Shown here in pieces: positions 1-13,400 of a DNA stretch of 64,000 nt (the stretch's first letter is position 1; the number at the start of each line of letters is the position of its first letter). The stretch comes from Anodontia alba (taxonomy: Eukaryota > Mollusca > Bivalvia > Lucinida > Lucinidae): NCBI GenBank assembly GCA_964016985.1, contig OZ024825.1, positions 38,563,557 through 38,627,556 of the forward strand. Direction: 5' to 3'. A program made the position numbers and the translations under genes. A model generated the notes under the pieces. It searched no databases and had not been told where the DNA came from. It worked only from the letters and a program-made list of their open reading frames with translations.

Positions 1-9
1 TTTTTTTTT

Positions 10-118
10 TAACTTCTTCATGATAACATTTGTTGCAAGTATTCATTAGAAGCACCTTGGCAAGGCACTTCAGAGTACCACAACATATGTTTTTGTGGAG
101 AATTAAAAAAAGAAATCA
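10..118. repeat. Family E palindromic MITE, partial
   Basis: Degenerate copy: ATTAGAAGCACC facing GGCACTTC, then CACAACATATGTTTTTGTGG. The left arm decays towards the window edge. Confidence 0.6.
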
Positions 119-364
119 ATACAAAAGAGCCCTATCTGGAGCTATGACCATCCCACAAAGAATGACTGACATTTCATTCAAATGATCTTCTGTGGAGACA
201 TTCTGAATAAAGGTGAAGTCTATTTACTGAGGAAGAAAAGGAATTAATCTGAATGAAATATCAAGCCATGTTTTCTGGGAATACTAAGAAAACATCACTC
301 ATTAGACCTGCTTCAATAAGGTGATTCTAACAAAGACCCAAAAAGTAATTTATAAACCCCGTCA

Positions 365-745
365 GAGGATAGTGGCAGGGTATTATGTTTTCACGTTGGA
401 CGTCCATGTGTCTGTCTATCAGTCATCTGTCCGTCCATATTTTGTTTCTGGATGATAACTTGAATAAACATCAATGGATTTTCACCAAACTTGGTATGTG
501 CATTGATATTGTGAAGGTCTGGTTTGGGATTGCTAATGGGCAAATTTCGTCAAATTTTGACAGAGCTGTCTGCCCAAGACACGTCCATATTTTGCTTTCC
601 AGACAATAATTTGAGTATATGTCAAGGGACTTTAACCAAACTTGGTACACACATTGATATAAGGGAGATCTGTTTGGGATTGCTAATGGACAAATTTCAT
701 CAATGTCTGACAGAGTTATCTGCCCACAACCCAATAATGACAGGG
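365..745. repeat. Two-unit tandem repeat (about 155 bp period)
   Basis: A CTGT/CCGT-rich microsatellite-like stretch (390-432) leads into two diverged units sharing CACCAAACTTGGTA-type, GGGATTGCTAATGG and CTGTCTGCCC strings. It resembles the array-bearing elements further right and lies downstream of FKTN exon 7. Confidence 0.6.
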
Positions 746-1019
746 TATTGGAGGACTTTACCACTTCTCAAAAACATTAATTTTGTTCTAGCAAAGCTTG
801 CACAAGAAATATCCTGCATACTACTGGATAAATTTACATGTAATAAAGTGCATAGCAAATCTAGCCTAGCCAGTAGCATAACTAGAAATTTATTTTCAAA
901 GAAAATAGATGTCTGCCCATCTCCAACATTCAAAGTCAGGTACAGAGCTTGAAAATAAGTTCAAGATCCCCAAAATTAATCAACTCTTAATACTATTCCA
1001 TTGATGCATCTGTGCAAGT

Positions 1020-1260
1020 TTAACCTAATCCATTAATCGGTTCAAGAGATGGAGTATATAAAAGTTTGGAAAATTTTTTTCCTAGAATGTAGAAGTTTTT
1101 TTCAGATTTTAAAATTTTCTTACATATTCTCTATATCAAAGTTCTCCCGAGCTTAAAACTAGCAGAAGGACAATGTAATGTCAAAGCCTATTTTCTGGGA
1201 AAAATATGAAAACACAGTGTTAATTTGTCACCTGCTGAATAAGCCCAGGAAGTGGTAAAG
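1020..1260. repeat. Diverged family C palindromic element
   Basis: Contains AATGTCAAAGCCTATTTTCT and a degraded opposite arm, then GTCACCTGCTGAATAAGCCC. Sits in the FKTN 3' intron. Confidence 0.45.
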
Positions 1261-1283
1261 GTTAAATAAGACATGAGCATTAC

Positions 1284-1408
1284 TTGTATTTCTGTCCTGT
1301 AAGGTGATGAGTCCCTCCATTCCACATATGGTCTGACTCCTCATAGAAAAAGAACAAGTCAATTTTAATATCTCCAGCTTGAAATGATAGCTCATAGCTA
1401 TCAGACAC
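1284..1408 (-). CDS. FKTN: FKTN exon 7
   Basis: 41 codons plus two bases; acceptor TTTATAG, donor AA|GTAATG, phase 2. Contains [20 protein letters not shown] and SDHMWNGGT, which match vertebrate [21 protein letters not shown] and TDHMWNGGT almost residue for residue. It is found only by reading splice sites. Confidence 0.93.
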
Positions 1409-4400
1409 CTATAAAATAAAATAACATACTAATACCTTAAGGGAACTATATACATTTGGTAGATTCTCCATTGTTTTGTACAAGGGGGACAACTTTTGTG
1501 ACTTCCAGTTTTCTCTCCTACATATCCCTCCTGAAAAAGAGTCTACTCAAAAAGGAAAGATATGCTCCCAAAGGGAGCAAATTCTTTCCTTTTAGAGTAA
1601 GCCCCTTTTCAGAAAGGAGGCAAAACAATTTTGACAGTTACCTCCCTTGAAAATGTATTAACTCCCTTTAAGGTTGAAGAATAAACCTCCAAGGATGATC
1701 ACTCTGACCAGAAAATAGTTGCCTACCTTCTCAGTTAGTGCTACTTATAAAAGACAGAATTTGCTTCCTGGTAAGAGAAAATTCTTTCTCTTAATGGTAT
1801 CGCCTTTTGAGAAGAGATCATTGGTAAAGGAAGCAAATTCTTCTCTGCTTGAGTGGTCTCTCTTTGAACAGGTAGACAAAAATGTTCAACACACTTGTCT
1901 TTGAGACATAGCCACTGACCTTTATATTTAGCATCCTTAATTCAAGTACATGTATTATCATTTTTTAAACACTTCAAAGTCTCCAATTATTAATACTGGT
2001 AATAAGATGAGACAAATAAAACATATATATTTTCTATTGTTTTCTGCACAGGTCAGACCAGGTTCTTAATTAATTTTTAAGTAAATAATGACAAAATATA
2101 AAAATAGAATAAATGAAAGGTTTTTGACAAAATAACCAAAACTCTAGATAAAAGGGATGTCTACCAGTATACAAATATTCTTATTTGTCCATAAAAAACG
2201 TATGTTGTGGAATGTGGATTCACATTAGAAATGCTTTACTAAGGTGTCTAATGAGCCACCATAGTATACATTATCATGGAGAAATAGGAAAAAATATTAA
2301 GTTTAACATATTTATTATCTTGTCAGAACTACACTATATGATCAATCACTTTAAAAGCTCTTTCTTTAATGCTTAGCATGCTCATTAAAAATCCATCAGA
2401 ACATTTTAAAATATTTTTATTTTCCCAGAAAATAGGGATGACATGCAATGAAATTTGTCTCCTTAGGAGACAATTTGCATGACATTTTAGTCCTATTTTC
2501 AGGTTAAAAAATAAGAAAAGTATCACCAACTTGTTGACTGCTAAATTTGCCCAGAGAGGGTTAAAGGTTAAATAGAATAGCAAACTGAAATTATTTTGCA
2601 ACCTTGCCAAACACATGAGTAAGCAAGAATCCTCCTCTTTCAAACGTGGGAATCAATTCTGGTTTGTAATCTTTGATCCATATACCAAGATCCACATCTT
2701 GGCTGTAGGTGATGATGTTACACTGACGAAACCAGCCTAAGAAAGACAATAAAACAATAAATAAAAGGTAAAGACATTGGTAGACCAATTATTGCATAGT
2801 GTAATAAGTAGCAAACAGCATGATAAGAATTAGGTGGATGCTTACTGCAAGTTTTTCAGTAATTTTGAAAATCTGAACTTGTGCACACTGCACAGTGCTG
2901 TAGATAGATTGAATAATGATATATGGCCTTTGCTGATTGCCTGGAAAATGTATTATATTCAAGCATAAATCAGAGGCCATGCTGAAACTGCATAGATGTA
3001 CTGGGTCTTCACTATTAGCATATGCACTATGCAGCTCATCTAATGGCAACTGTCAACTCACAGACCATTTTAGTTTTTAATTTCAACCCACTAATTGCTG
3101 TACAAGTTGGAAGCCTGGGAGATTCTGAAGTAATATCAAAGTTATTGCTTCTTAACTTTTTATTTATATTTGGAGGAACTGGTAGGCCAAATATCAAAGG
3201 TCTGTTATCAACTCTACTCTCCAGCTATGAGGGTATCTAGGTATTTTTTTCATCTGATTTTGATGATATCCATCAAACTGTTTATGTATGATTTCAGTGA
3301 CACATAATTCCCATGGCAAGAAAATTAATTTTTATTAAAACTGTTACCATATTTACCCTACATGTAAGTATTTGGACAGACAGGCCTGAGCAAACAGTGT
3401 AGGCCCAAATCAGATGCCACAAAATGTGGCATCTGATCAGGGTCTACACTGTTTGCAACTCATTCAGCAGTATTTTAGACACAACAACAAGCAGTAAAAT
3501 GTTTTTTTCAAGTTTTATGACAAGTATGGTAAGAAGATAATATGTCAAAATACTTAGGGTAAACATGGTATGGTAAATGTCCTAAAATCTGCTACACCAA
3601 AGTTTCTGACAAAATGGCATATGCAAACAGTGCAGACCTATATGGAATAAAGTGTTTGAATTTTTAGAACATTTACTGTACATCCAATTATGTGATATGA
3701 GATTATGTACTTACCCAAACATGTTCCACTGCTTAACCAAAATGGTATCCCAAGATCATCAAGGTAGGCCTTTGCTCTTGCGACAATCTGTCGAGCTTTT
3801 CTTGTGAACGTCTTGCCTACAGCACTATCATCTTGTCCATAGGAACTGTAAAATTCTCTAGCTCTTGTCTGGTTGCATGATGTAAAAGTGGAGTTTTGGA
3901 GTTGATTCAGAAAGTGTCCAATTGGTACTGGTACTAGAAGCTTGTCTGTAAACAGTGTCAGCTGGTCAACTGTTATGCTGAAGAAAAGATGCATAGCTCC
4001 AGACAAGTGGGTATTCACAAAATAAATTTCTTATTTCGCCATGAAAATATATGTTGTGGTTATTCATGAAAACCTCCTTAAGTCTTAACCAATTCCAGTA
4101 AAAGGAAGTGCTCAAAGTCTGGATGCATGTTTGCCATCAATGCATTAATTTGGTAGATCAGTCTATGCCAAAAACTTACCTGATTTTTGGCAATTATGCC
4201 CTGGGAAGTATCGGTGCTTAATTACAGTATAAATCACCAATACTCAACTTTACTTGAATCTTTGTTGTTCTAGATTCTTGACAAGTACGTCCAAAATCTT
4301 ATACTGTTACCAAAATATGTAACAACTCTTTATAACACTATTGCTGGGATTAGAAGCTAAAACCATGTTAACTAATCAACTGTGTTGTATCCAAACAAAC

Positions 4401-7400
4401 ATGTACAGATTAAATAAATGGTCATTTTTCAATATTATCTATACATGGTCATTTTTCTATATTATCTGTACATTTTTGTTTGGATACAACATTTTTGGAG
4501 TCCACAGTTGAATTGCCTTATATCTGAAACCATTTTATAATGTCTCATAAACACAAAATATTTTTACACATATATTTTTGCACAGTTTATTTCACAAACA
4601 AGAGAGTTAAGTTCTTTCAATGCTACACCATCTTCTTATCAATACTGTCAACCATTTTGAATACAAATGTTATAACATTTGTATTCAAAACGGTTGACAG
4701 TATTGATAAGATGGTGTAGCATTGAAAGAACTTAACTTTCTTGAAAAAAACTTTAATTAGCCGAAACGTTGAGATTTGTTTCTGAAATAAACAGTGCAAA
4801 AATACATTTTATAATGATCTGGGCCCAGTTGTTCAAAGCATCGTTAGCTTAACGAGCTCGTTAAGGGTCATTTCATTAACTGTTTTAGTGGATTCAATAT
4901 ACAATATTCTGATATTTTTTGCTGAAAAAATGTGAGTAGCTTTTGCACTGCAAAAGCTACTCACATTTTTTCAGCAAAAAATTTCAGCATATTTGTGTAT
5001 CACTTGATGTAAATTTTAAAGAATCATTAACTAATGATGTCGTTAGCTTTGAACAACTGGGCCTAGTCTAATAAAGAGGTTCCAGTGTATGATCAAATAC
5101 AGTCAAACCTCGATAGCTCGAACACCAACAGCTCATTTATAATGGCTAATTTGAACTTGTTTTTGAGTCCCTACGAAATTCTTCCGATAGCTTAATGAAA
5201 CAAATATTTAAGGAATTTTTCTTATTTTATCACAAAATTGTATGTTGTGTGTACTCATTAGAACTGCCTCTTTGAGGTGATTCTAATGACTACACTCAAC
5301 ATACAACTATTGTGTAGAAGATTGATAGATTTCCCAGAATTAGCGATATTTGCTTCCCAACCTGGCGCCATGATTAATCTTCACTGGCTCGAACTACCCA
5401 TGGCTCGAACACTTTTCCATGGTCCCAAAGGTGTTCAAGCCATTGAAGTTTGACTGTGTGTGGTATAAATGTCATTTAAGAAACTCATTCCACTGGAACT
5501 GACTACCACAACTATGATCTCTGTACAAGGATGACCTAAATCTCTGCTGGGTGGGCATCACAAGGTATATTTCTTCATGTTGCACCTCATTTCATTTACC
5601 ATATTAACCCTAAGTTTTGGGACAGACAGGCCTGAGCAAACAGTGAAGTCCCAAATCAGACACCACAAAACATGGCATCTGATCGGTCAACATCATTTGC
5701 CAATCATCCAGCAGTCTTTTGACACATCAACGGGTAGTAAAATGGAATTGTTCGGATTTTAGATCAAGTACAGTCAACTTGCATTATCTCGACTTCACTT
5801 ATCTCTAATAACCGCTTATCTCAAAGTGAAAATCCGGTTCCTGTTTAAACATGAAAATCTAACTAAGGAGCAATTTTTCCTCTTTTTCAAAAAAATGTCT
5901 ATATATCTTTTACTTCAGGAGTCAAATTGCATATTTAGTTGTGAAATGTGTTTGTTTCATTTATTTTTTCCTAAATTCTGCAAAGATGATATGTCGCGGT
6001 ACGGATATCTCAAAGTATTTCAGAGAGTCCCTTGGACTTCGAGATGACGAGAGTCGACCGTATAATAAGGGGTAGAAATTTACCTCTCTATGGGCAAATT
6101 CAGCAGATGACAAATTAATATTTTTTTTATTTTTCACAGAAAACAGGTTTTGTCATTTGAAATGTCAAAGCCTGTTTCATGGGAAACAAGCAAATTCCAT
6201 GGGGAATTTATGACCCCCGTCTTATTTTTATTTGAGGTGTTAAAAATGGTAAAGTTAACCAGAGGACCACTGGTCCTGTATCAAGTACCTAAGTATTGAA
6301 GCAGGAAACCAGTGATAAAAAATAATTTCAAGATTCTGAAAAAAACCACATGCATATCTTCAGACCATCCTTAAAGCACCTGTAAAGTTTCAAAGGATCG
6401 GCTTAAAACTGTGGTAGGAGTTACGGGGTCAAGGCACCTACTCCCTGTACGCTTCTGTAGTATTAGAACTCAAAAAATGTCTAAGTTAAAAATGCAGAAA
6501 AAGTGGTAAAAAATTATTTCAGGATTCTGAAAAAACCACATGCATATCTTCAGGCCATCCTAAAAGCCCTTGTAAAGTTTCAAAAGGATCGGACAAAAAC
6601 TGTGGGAGGAGTTAAGGGGACAAGGTGCCTGCACCCTATACACTTCTGCAATATTAGAACTCAAAAAAGGTCTAAGTTAAAAATGCGGAAAAAGTAATAA
6701 AAAAATATTTCAGGATTCTGAAAATCCACCTGCATATTTTCAGGCTATCCTAAAAGCCCACGTAAAGTTTCAAAAGGATCGGCCAAAAACTGTGGGAGGA
6801 GTTAAGGGGACAAGGTACCTACTCCCTATAGACTTCTGTAATATTAGAACTCAAAAAATGTCTAAGTTCAAAACGTGTAAAAAGTGATAAAAAATAATTT
6901 CAGGATTCTGAATAAACCACATGCATATCTTCAGACCATCCTTAAAGCACCTGTAAAGTTTCAAAAGGATTGGCCAAAAACTGTGGGAGGAGTTAAGGGG
7001 ACAAGGTACCTGCTCTCTATATACTCCTGTAGTATTAGAACTCAAAAAATGTCTAAGTTAAAAATGCGGAAAAAGTAATAAAAAATTATTTCAGGATTCT
7101 GAAAAAACCACATGCATATCTTCAGGCCATCCTGAAAGCCCATGTAAAGTTTCAAAAGGATCGGCCAAAAACTGTTGGAGGAGTTAAGGGGACAAGGTAC
7201 CTACTCCCTATACACTTCTGTAGTATTAGAATTCGAAAAATGACTAAGTTAAAAATGCGGAAAAAGTGATAAAAAATTATTTCAGGATTCTGAAAAAACC
7301 ACATGCATAATCTTCAGGCCATCCTTAAAACACCTGTAAAGTTTCAAAAGAATCGGCCAAAAACTGTGAGAGGAGTTAAGGGGACAAGGTACCTGCTCCC

Positions 7401-10400
7401 TATACACTTCTGTAGTATTAGAACTCAAAAAATGTCTAAGTTAAAAATGCGGAAAAAGTAATAAAAAATTATTTCAGGATTCTGAAAAAACCACATGCAT
7501 ATCTTCAGGCTATCCTAAAAGCCCATGTAAAGTTTCAAAAGGATTGGCCAAAAACTGTGGGAGGAGTTAAGGGGACAAGGTACCTACTCCCTATACACTT
7601 CTGTAGTATTAGAACTCAAAAAATGTCTAAGTTAAAAATGCGGAAAAAGTGATAAAAAATTATTTCAGGATTCTGAAAAAACCACATGCATATCTTCAGG
7701 CCATCCTAAAAGCCCATGTAAAGTTTCAAAAGGATCGGACAGAAACTGTGGGAGGAGTTAAGGGGACAAGTACCTACTAAAAACTAGGAACCACGCACCA
7801 CGCGCCACGGAAAACCAAAAACAGTGTCCCTCCACTTTTCTTTGAAAAGGCGGGGGACAAAAATCAAAATGCTGTCTGCGGAAATTTTTACCCAGCATGC
7901 TAAGCATTAAGGAATCTCAGTATACAGAGTGAATATGGTATATGAACACATATGACATAAAATTCTCTAAATCTTACTTATCAAAAGCTCCTTCATGTTT
8001 CCAGTGTTTCAGCTCATTCTCTCTGACCAAGTTCTCAGGGAGTTCGGCTCCTGTTAAACTACCATGCCATAAAAATCTGGGCACTCTCCTATAGAAGACT
8101 GCAATGTGAATAACAGCACTATCCTTTAAAAGAATGTAATGTGTTGTCAGACGATTGGTTGATGAGTTCTGGATGTGGAAGTCAAGCTGCTGAGTACCAC
8201 TGTGAATGTGGAAACCCTCTCTTTGCAGGTCTCCAAGAAACTGCTCCTGCATGTACAGTAGATATTAATATGAGTAAACCTTGCAGACAACTAGTTTAAC
8301 TCTTTGCATGCAGGGTAATTTTGCATGCTTTTTTGTCGTCTGTGGATTTTTTTTTTAACCCTTAAAGCGCCAAGAAAAATTGCATCTGAAAATGTCGTCT
8401 GCTTATGTCGTCTGCTGCATCTTCTTGCAAACTTTTCAAACTTACATTTTGCATATAGGCAAACAGTGTGGACCCAGCTCAGACTGCTCCTAAAGGAGCA
8501 GTCTGATCTGGGTCCACACTGTTTGCAACAATGACTTTTAAAGTAACCGGCAGAAGACAAAGCAGACGACAATAGTTGTGATTGGCGCTTTAAGGGTTAA
8601 ATCAACTTTTTCAAAAAATCTTTCAGGTATACCATCAGAGTGTCAAACAGTTTTGATCCAGATCAGGCCCAACATTTTGTTGGGCCTGATCTGGGTCCAA
8701 ACTGTTTGCAAAGGTCAAAAGTCACCACTAGCGGGGAAAGAGTTATGGGGACTTGATACACCTGGTAGATTTTCTGCCATTTTTAAAAAGGAAGACAACT
8801 TTTGTGATTTCCTTTTTATGTTCCTGCAAACCAAGCACCTCCTGAAAAGGGGTTTATTCTAAAAGGAAAGAATCTGCTCCCAAGGGGAGCTAATTCTTTC
8901 CTTTTAGAGTAGACCACCTTTTCAGAAGGGAGATCAAGACAAGTTAACATAGTTAAATTCCTTGAAAGTGTATCTATAATGATTCCCTTTAAAGGCTCCA
9001 TATTCCTCAAAAACAGACATTTTTTTTATCTAAGAAAGTTTAATAAATTGATATATGATATTAATATGATCATAAAATGTGGCATCTGACAGCCTGTAAA
9101 AATTCAGTTACTCTTGTGTTTTTAAACTGGATCAAAATTGAAATGTTATTCATCATATCTCTGAATTAATGTTGGCAACATGAATTAATGTTGGCAACAT
9201 TAATTCAGAGATAGGATAAAAAAACATTCCATTTTTGATCCAGTTCAACAGCGAGAGACTTACTGAAATTTTACAGGCTGTCAGGTGCCACATTTCATGA
9301 TTGTATTAATATTTTTAACCTTTCTTGGATAATACAATGTCTATTTTGTAGGCATATGGGGCCTTTAAGGGGACTTTATATGCTTGGTAAGGCTTCTGCC
9401 ATTTTTTACAAATGAGACAAGTTTGGTGGTTTCTGTTTGCTTTCCTGCACATCAATCCCTTCTGGAAAGGGTCTACTCTAGAAGGAAAGAATTTGTTCAG
9501 AAGGGAGGCAAAAACAATTTTGACAGAGTTGCTTACCCTGAAAGTGTATTCATTCCCCTTAAACTTTGAAAATTATAAAATTTAACCCTTGTCCTGCTGA
9601 ACCCAGATATACCCTGCCATTGCAAACAGTGTAGATCCAGATCAGTTGGCTTCTGAAGAAGCCAACTGATCTGGACCTGCACTGTTTGTCATTCAGTATG
9701 TGAATTGATATCAACAACCTGGATCAAGTAATCTGATCGGTTGAAAATTGGAAGTGGGCTTGGCATCTTAATTTATTCAGCATGACAAGGGTTAAGAATT
9801 AAACTGCCAGAATAATAAACCATCAAATAGATCAAAGTTCAGTGAAGTTGATGTCGCACCTGCATCCTCCCTCCTACCCCCCCCCATCCCCTCACCTCCC
9901 TCCTGCATACCTGGGAGAAAACATGTGCAGAGTTTCAAAAAGACTGGCTTTAAATTATATGAGAAGTTGCAATCACAAGGTACCCACTGTCTATATAAAT
10001 CTGAGGTCAGTAAATGAAAAAGTTCCAAAATAAATTTAAAAATCATATCCAAAGCACATGCACTTCTGCAAACCTGGGAGAAAACATGTGCAAAGTTTCA
10101 GAAAGACTGGTTTAAAATTGTATGAGAAATTGCAATCACAAGGTACCCACTGTCTATATATCTAAAGTCAGAAAATGACAAAGTTCAAAAAGTATAAAAA
10201 AGTGATAAAAAATATGGCAAGGATTATATGAAAAGTACATGCACATCTTCAGACTATGGAGAAAAGATGTGCAAAGTTCCAAAAAGATTAGTATAAAATT
10301 GTATGAGGAGTTATGCTCACGAGGTACCCACTGTCTATATATTGAGGGTGAAAAATGACGAAGTTCACAATGTGGAAAAAAGTAAAAAAAATAATCTAAC

Positions 10401-13400
10401 AATTTCATCCAAATCACATGCACATCCTCATACCATGAAGAAAATGCATGCAAAGTTTCATAATAATCAGTACAAAACTGTAAGAGGAGTTGCGCTCACA
10501 AGAGGTACCAGATGTTTATATATAAAGGGTGAAAAATAACTAAGTTCACAATATGGAAAAGTGACAAAAAATAAGCTAACAATTACATCCAAACCACATG
10601 CACATTCTCATACCATGAAGAAAACATATGCAAAGTTTCAAAACAATAGGTACAAAACTGTAAGAGGAGTTGCACTCACAAGAGGTACCCATTGTCTATA
10701 TACTGAGGGCGAAAAATGACTAAGTTCACAATGTGGGAAAAGTGACAAAAAATAATCTAACAATTATACCCAAACCACATGCACATCCTCATACCATGAA
10801 GAAAAACCATGAAGAAAACACATGCAAAGTTTCAAAAAATCAGTATAAAACTGTAAGAGGAGTTGCGCTCACAAGAGGTACCCACTATCTATATATTGAG
10901 GTGAAAAATGACTAAGTTCGCAATGTGGAAAAAGTAACAAAAAATAATCTAACAATTATATCCAAAGCACATGCACATCTTCATACCATGGAGAAAACAC
11001 ATGCAAAGTTTCAAAATGATCGGTACAAAACTGTAAGAAAAGTTGCGCTCACAAGACACCCAGGGTAAATGTTGACGGAAAGACGAATGGATGGACGGAC
11101 GAACAGACGGACGGAAACTTGTACGCCTAAGTCACCCATGCTAAAGCAGGTGTGACAAAAAGTAGGAAGGACTACACACTGTATTTACCTTTCATTATTA
11201 ACCCCTTTTATTTTTATAGTATATTACATATGCAATGTGTGGGTGTAATCAGATACACATGTTCAGTCTGAAATTTAAATCATGATTGTTTACAATTATC
11301 TGAAGATCTGTGTGGTTCTCATATTTGAACCAGAGCATGACAAAAGCTACAATAAGACTTGTGTGACCAGCAAAGACTCAGATCAAACTGCGCATCTGTG
11401 CAGTCTGATCAGAACCTTCCCTGATCGTCTTTGCATTCTACAGCCTCCAGGCTATTCAAGGTGGAATAAACGAAGACCTTTGCCATAATGGGTAGATGTA
11501 CAGGCTTATTATAGTCTTTGTTGATAACATAGGTCTTATTGTACATTTTGTCATGAGCTGGCTCATTTGTCTTGAATAATGCTTATTCCAGTTATGATCA
11601 TTTTCAACACATGGAAAAGTGACAGTGACAACTGCCTAAAACTTTTCTTTAGAACTATGATTCAATTACCTAACTTAAGCTTATACAAGAGAAGAGAAGT
11701 ACCATATTTACCCTAAACATTGAGACACCTTAACCCTTGCAATGCTGAATAAATTAAGATGCCACACCCATTTCTCATTTTCAGCCAGCCAATCAGATTA
11801 TTTGATCCAGGTTGTTGATACAAATTCACATACTTAATGTCAAACAGTGTAGATCCAGATCAGTTGGCTTCTTCAGAAGCCAACTGATCTGGATCTACAC
11901 TGTTTGCAAAGGTAGGGCATATCTGGGTTCAGCAGGAATAGGGTTAACTCCTAACCATATGTCATATAATTTGACTATCAAATCCCTTTCACTATGTTTT
12001 GAAGTTTCTAAAACAATGCTGGATGAAAGGCAAACAGTGTGAACCCTGTTCTAAAAGGGAAGAATTTGCTTCCAAGAAAAGGGGTCTGCTCTAAAAGGAA
12101 AGAATTTGCTCCCAAAGGGAGAAATTCTTTCCTTTTAGAGTAGACCGCTATTCAAAAGGTGACAAAATCAATTTTGATGGAGTTGCCTCCCTTGAAAATA
12201 TATCTGTTCACCTTAATGACTCTGTTGAGCTAATAATAATACTTTAAAAAACTAGACTAAGAATAGTGGGCAAGACCTTAACAACAAACACTCATATCAT
12301 AGAAAGAAAAGAGTCAATTACATACCTTCTCCTGAGTTGACCACTGATCCGCAAATAAACCAAATGTTACAATCCTCCTATTATAGAATAGACTGTTTAA
12401 GTTCCTTACAGGACCAGGTGGCAAAGTATCAACAGTTTGAAGAATATCTGGATCACTCAAGAATACTGGAACATGGTAAATTCTGCTTTTGTGAAGAAAA
12501 AGGACCACTGGAGACTGTATCTACAAAACAGGAAACATCATATGTTTTGTTATACTTATCAGTTATTTCAAAGTAAATGTATAATGTCACGTCATCAGCA
12601 TTACATGATGTTTTTCATAAATAACAAACTAACAATGTTAAAAATGCCACTTAGTAAATTGATTGGCATTTTCTGATTGCTGCCAGGAAAATATGAACAA
12701 ATAAAGACATACTATTTTTTTTTTCTTTTATTTACATGTAGTACATTTGTTATCATTAAGAAAACACGCCTATTCAAATATATAGAAAATTTCAGCTCCA
12801 AAAAACTGAAAAATTTCAGATAAAAAAATCTGATATTTTTCATATTTCTGCTCAAAACATAGATTGTGGGTACTCGTTACAACTGCCTCAATAAGGCGGT
12901 TCTAACGAGTACCCACAATCTATGTTTTGAGCAGAAATAAGAAAAATAATGTATACCCCTGTAAACCCCAGTTTTACTATATAAAATTGGGGTTTAAGGG
13001 GGTCAAAATTATATAGGCATGTTTTCGTGATGTTGAGTGCTGAAAACATTTTGCACAAAATCTTGAAATACACACCATGATAACCCTAAGTACTCAGACA
13101 GATAGGCCTTTGCAAGCAGTGTAGACCCTAATCAGATGCTGCAGTATGTGGCATCTGATCGGGTTCTACACTGTTTGCCATACATACAGCATATTTTAGA
13201 CACATCAAGATGTACATGTAGTAGAATGAACTGTAAAAAAAAAAAAAAAAAATGATGTCTGGAAAAAAATAATAAAAATATAACATTTTAAAAGTGCTAT
13301 ATACTTATTTACAGTATTTACCCTTAATGTTGGGACAACTTAACTTTTTACCCTACTTGAAAAAACTGAACAAGCCCATTAATTTTGACTACCAGTTAAT

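Noticed and set aside
1..1283. Search for the last FKTN exon
   Set aside because: No minus-strand stretch matches the expected C-terminal blocks, and most of the region is recognisable repeat; the exon must lie to the left of the window.
6310..7775. Regular array of repeats that could suggest a CRISPR
   Set aside because: Units are about 187 bp, tandem without unique spacers, and the genome is a eukaryote's; it is a satellite-like array.
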